From assembly GCA_023412695.1 (NCBI GenBank), contig JAEYNG010000118.1:1-6405 (forward strand): a DNA stretch of 6,405 nucleotides, given 5' to 3'. This DNA comes from Planctomycetota bacterium. Its GTDB lineage: Bacteria > Planctomycetota > Phycisphaerae > Phycisphaerales > UBA1924. Position numbers and translations under genes: made by a program. The notes under the pieces were generated by a model. The model saw nothing but the letters and a program-made list of their open reading frames with translations. It searched no databases and had not been told where the DNA came from. Below, one piece after another: positions 6,254 through 6,405 of the stretch; positions within the stretch are counted from its first letter, which is position 1; every line of letters starts with the position of its first letter.

Positions 6254-6405
6254 ATGCCGAGTGCTGCCTCTGGACCCAGCGTCACCCTCCCCGCCGACAC
6301 GAACCAGGCCCTGGGCCTGGCGAACTTCGCCCTCGACTTCATGTGGAACAAGCCCGGCGCAGGCGGCTGCGACGCCGATCCCTCCGTCCTCGCCCGCACC
6401 GAGAT
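6254..6405 (+). CDS. Start of an unidentified gene, cut by the window end
   Basis: Only about 50 codons are visible. ATG 6254 has GGAG at 6244-6247, six bases upstream, and the frame stays open to the window end with C-rich third positions like its neighbours. The first 13 residues look unstructured; then comes a segment with LGLANFALDF followed by a Gly/Cys/Asp-rich stretch and PSVLARTE. The LANFAL run followed by a segment ending in a VLAR-like helix loosely recalls the N-terminus of MmgE/PrpD-type proteins, but this is too short to rely on. The gene is divergent from the HD-GYP gene. I do not assign a function. Confidence 0.6.
   Translation, partial: MPSAASGPSVTLPADTNQALGLANFALDFMWNKPGAGGCDADPSVLARTE

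Overview
The window looks like chromosomal DNA of a high-GC, Gram-negative-type bacterium, most likely a planctomycete of the Phycisphaerae group. Codon third positions are strongly C-rich. An exported protein ends in a planctomycete-style PEP-CTERM sorting tail (Thr-Pro-Ala-Pro, a short hydrophobic stretch rich in Ala, Leu and Gly, then an Arg cluster). The organism call is inference from these traits only. I see no mobile element, rRNA, tRNA, CRISPR array or phage gene.

Layout from left to right: (1) the 3' part of proC, pyrroline-5-carboxylate reductase, on the + strand, cut by the window start; (2) a + strand secreted PEP-CTERM-type protein whose reading frame has no stop where the protein should end; (3) a strong hairpin shared as a terminator with (4) a - strand acetyl-CoA acetyltransferase (thiolase); (5) a short divergent promoter region and a + strand MscS-family mechanosensitive channel; (6) a - strand small protein with two membrane segments, whose 3' end overlaps the channel gene by 40 bases; (7) a - strand cyclic-di-GMP protein with an HD-GYP phosphodiesterase domain and a C-terminal PilZ domain; (8) a roughly 260-base divergent leader region and the first codons of an unidentified + strand gene cut by the window end.

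The genes do not form one pathway. They cover proline synthesis, acyl-CoA metabolism, the cell envelope (PEP-CTERM protein, MscS channel, small membrane protein) and c-di-GMP signalling. Orientation alternates, with two convergent pairs and two divergent ones, so most are probably transcribed singly. The points most worth a second look are the stop-less PEP-CTERM frame running through its own terminator into thiolase antisense, an 11-base direct repeat resembling a Pho box upstream of the small membrane protein, and the HD-GYP plus PilZ fusion. I found no convincing evidence of a wholly new system.
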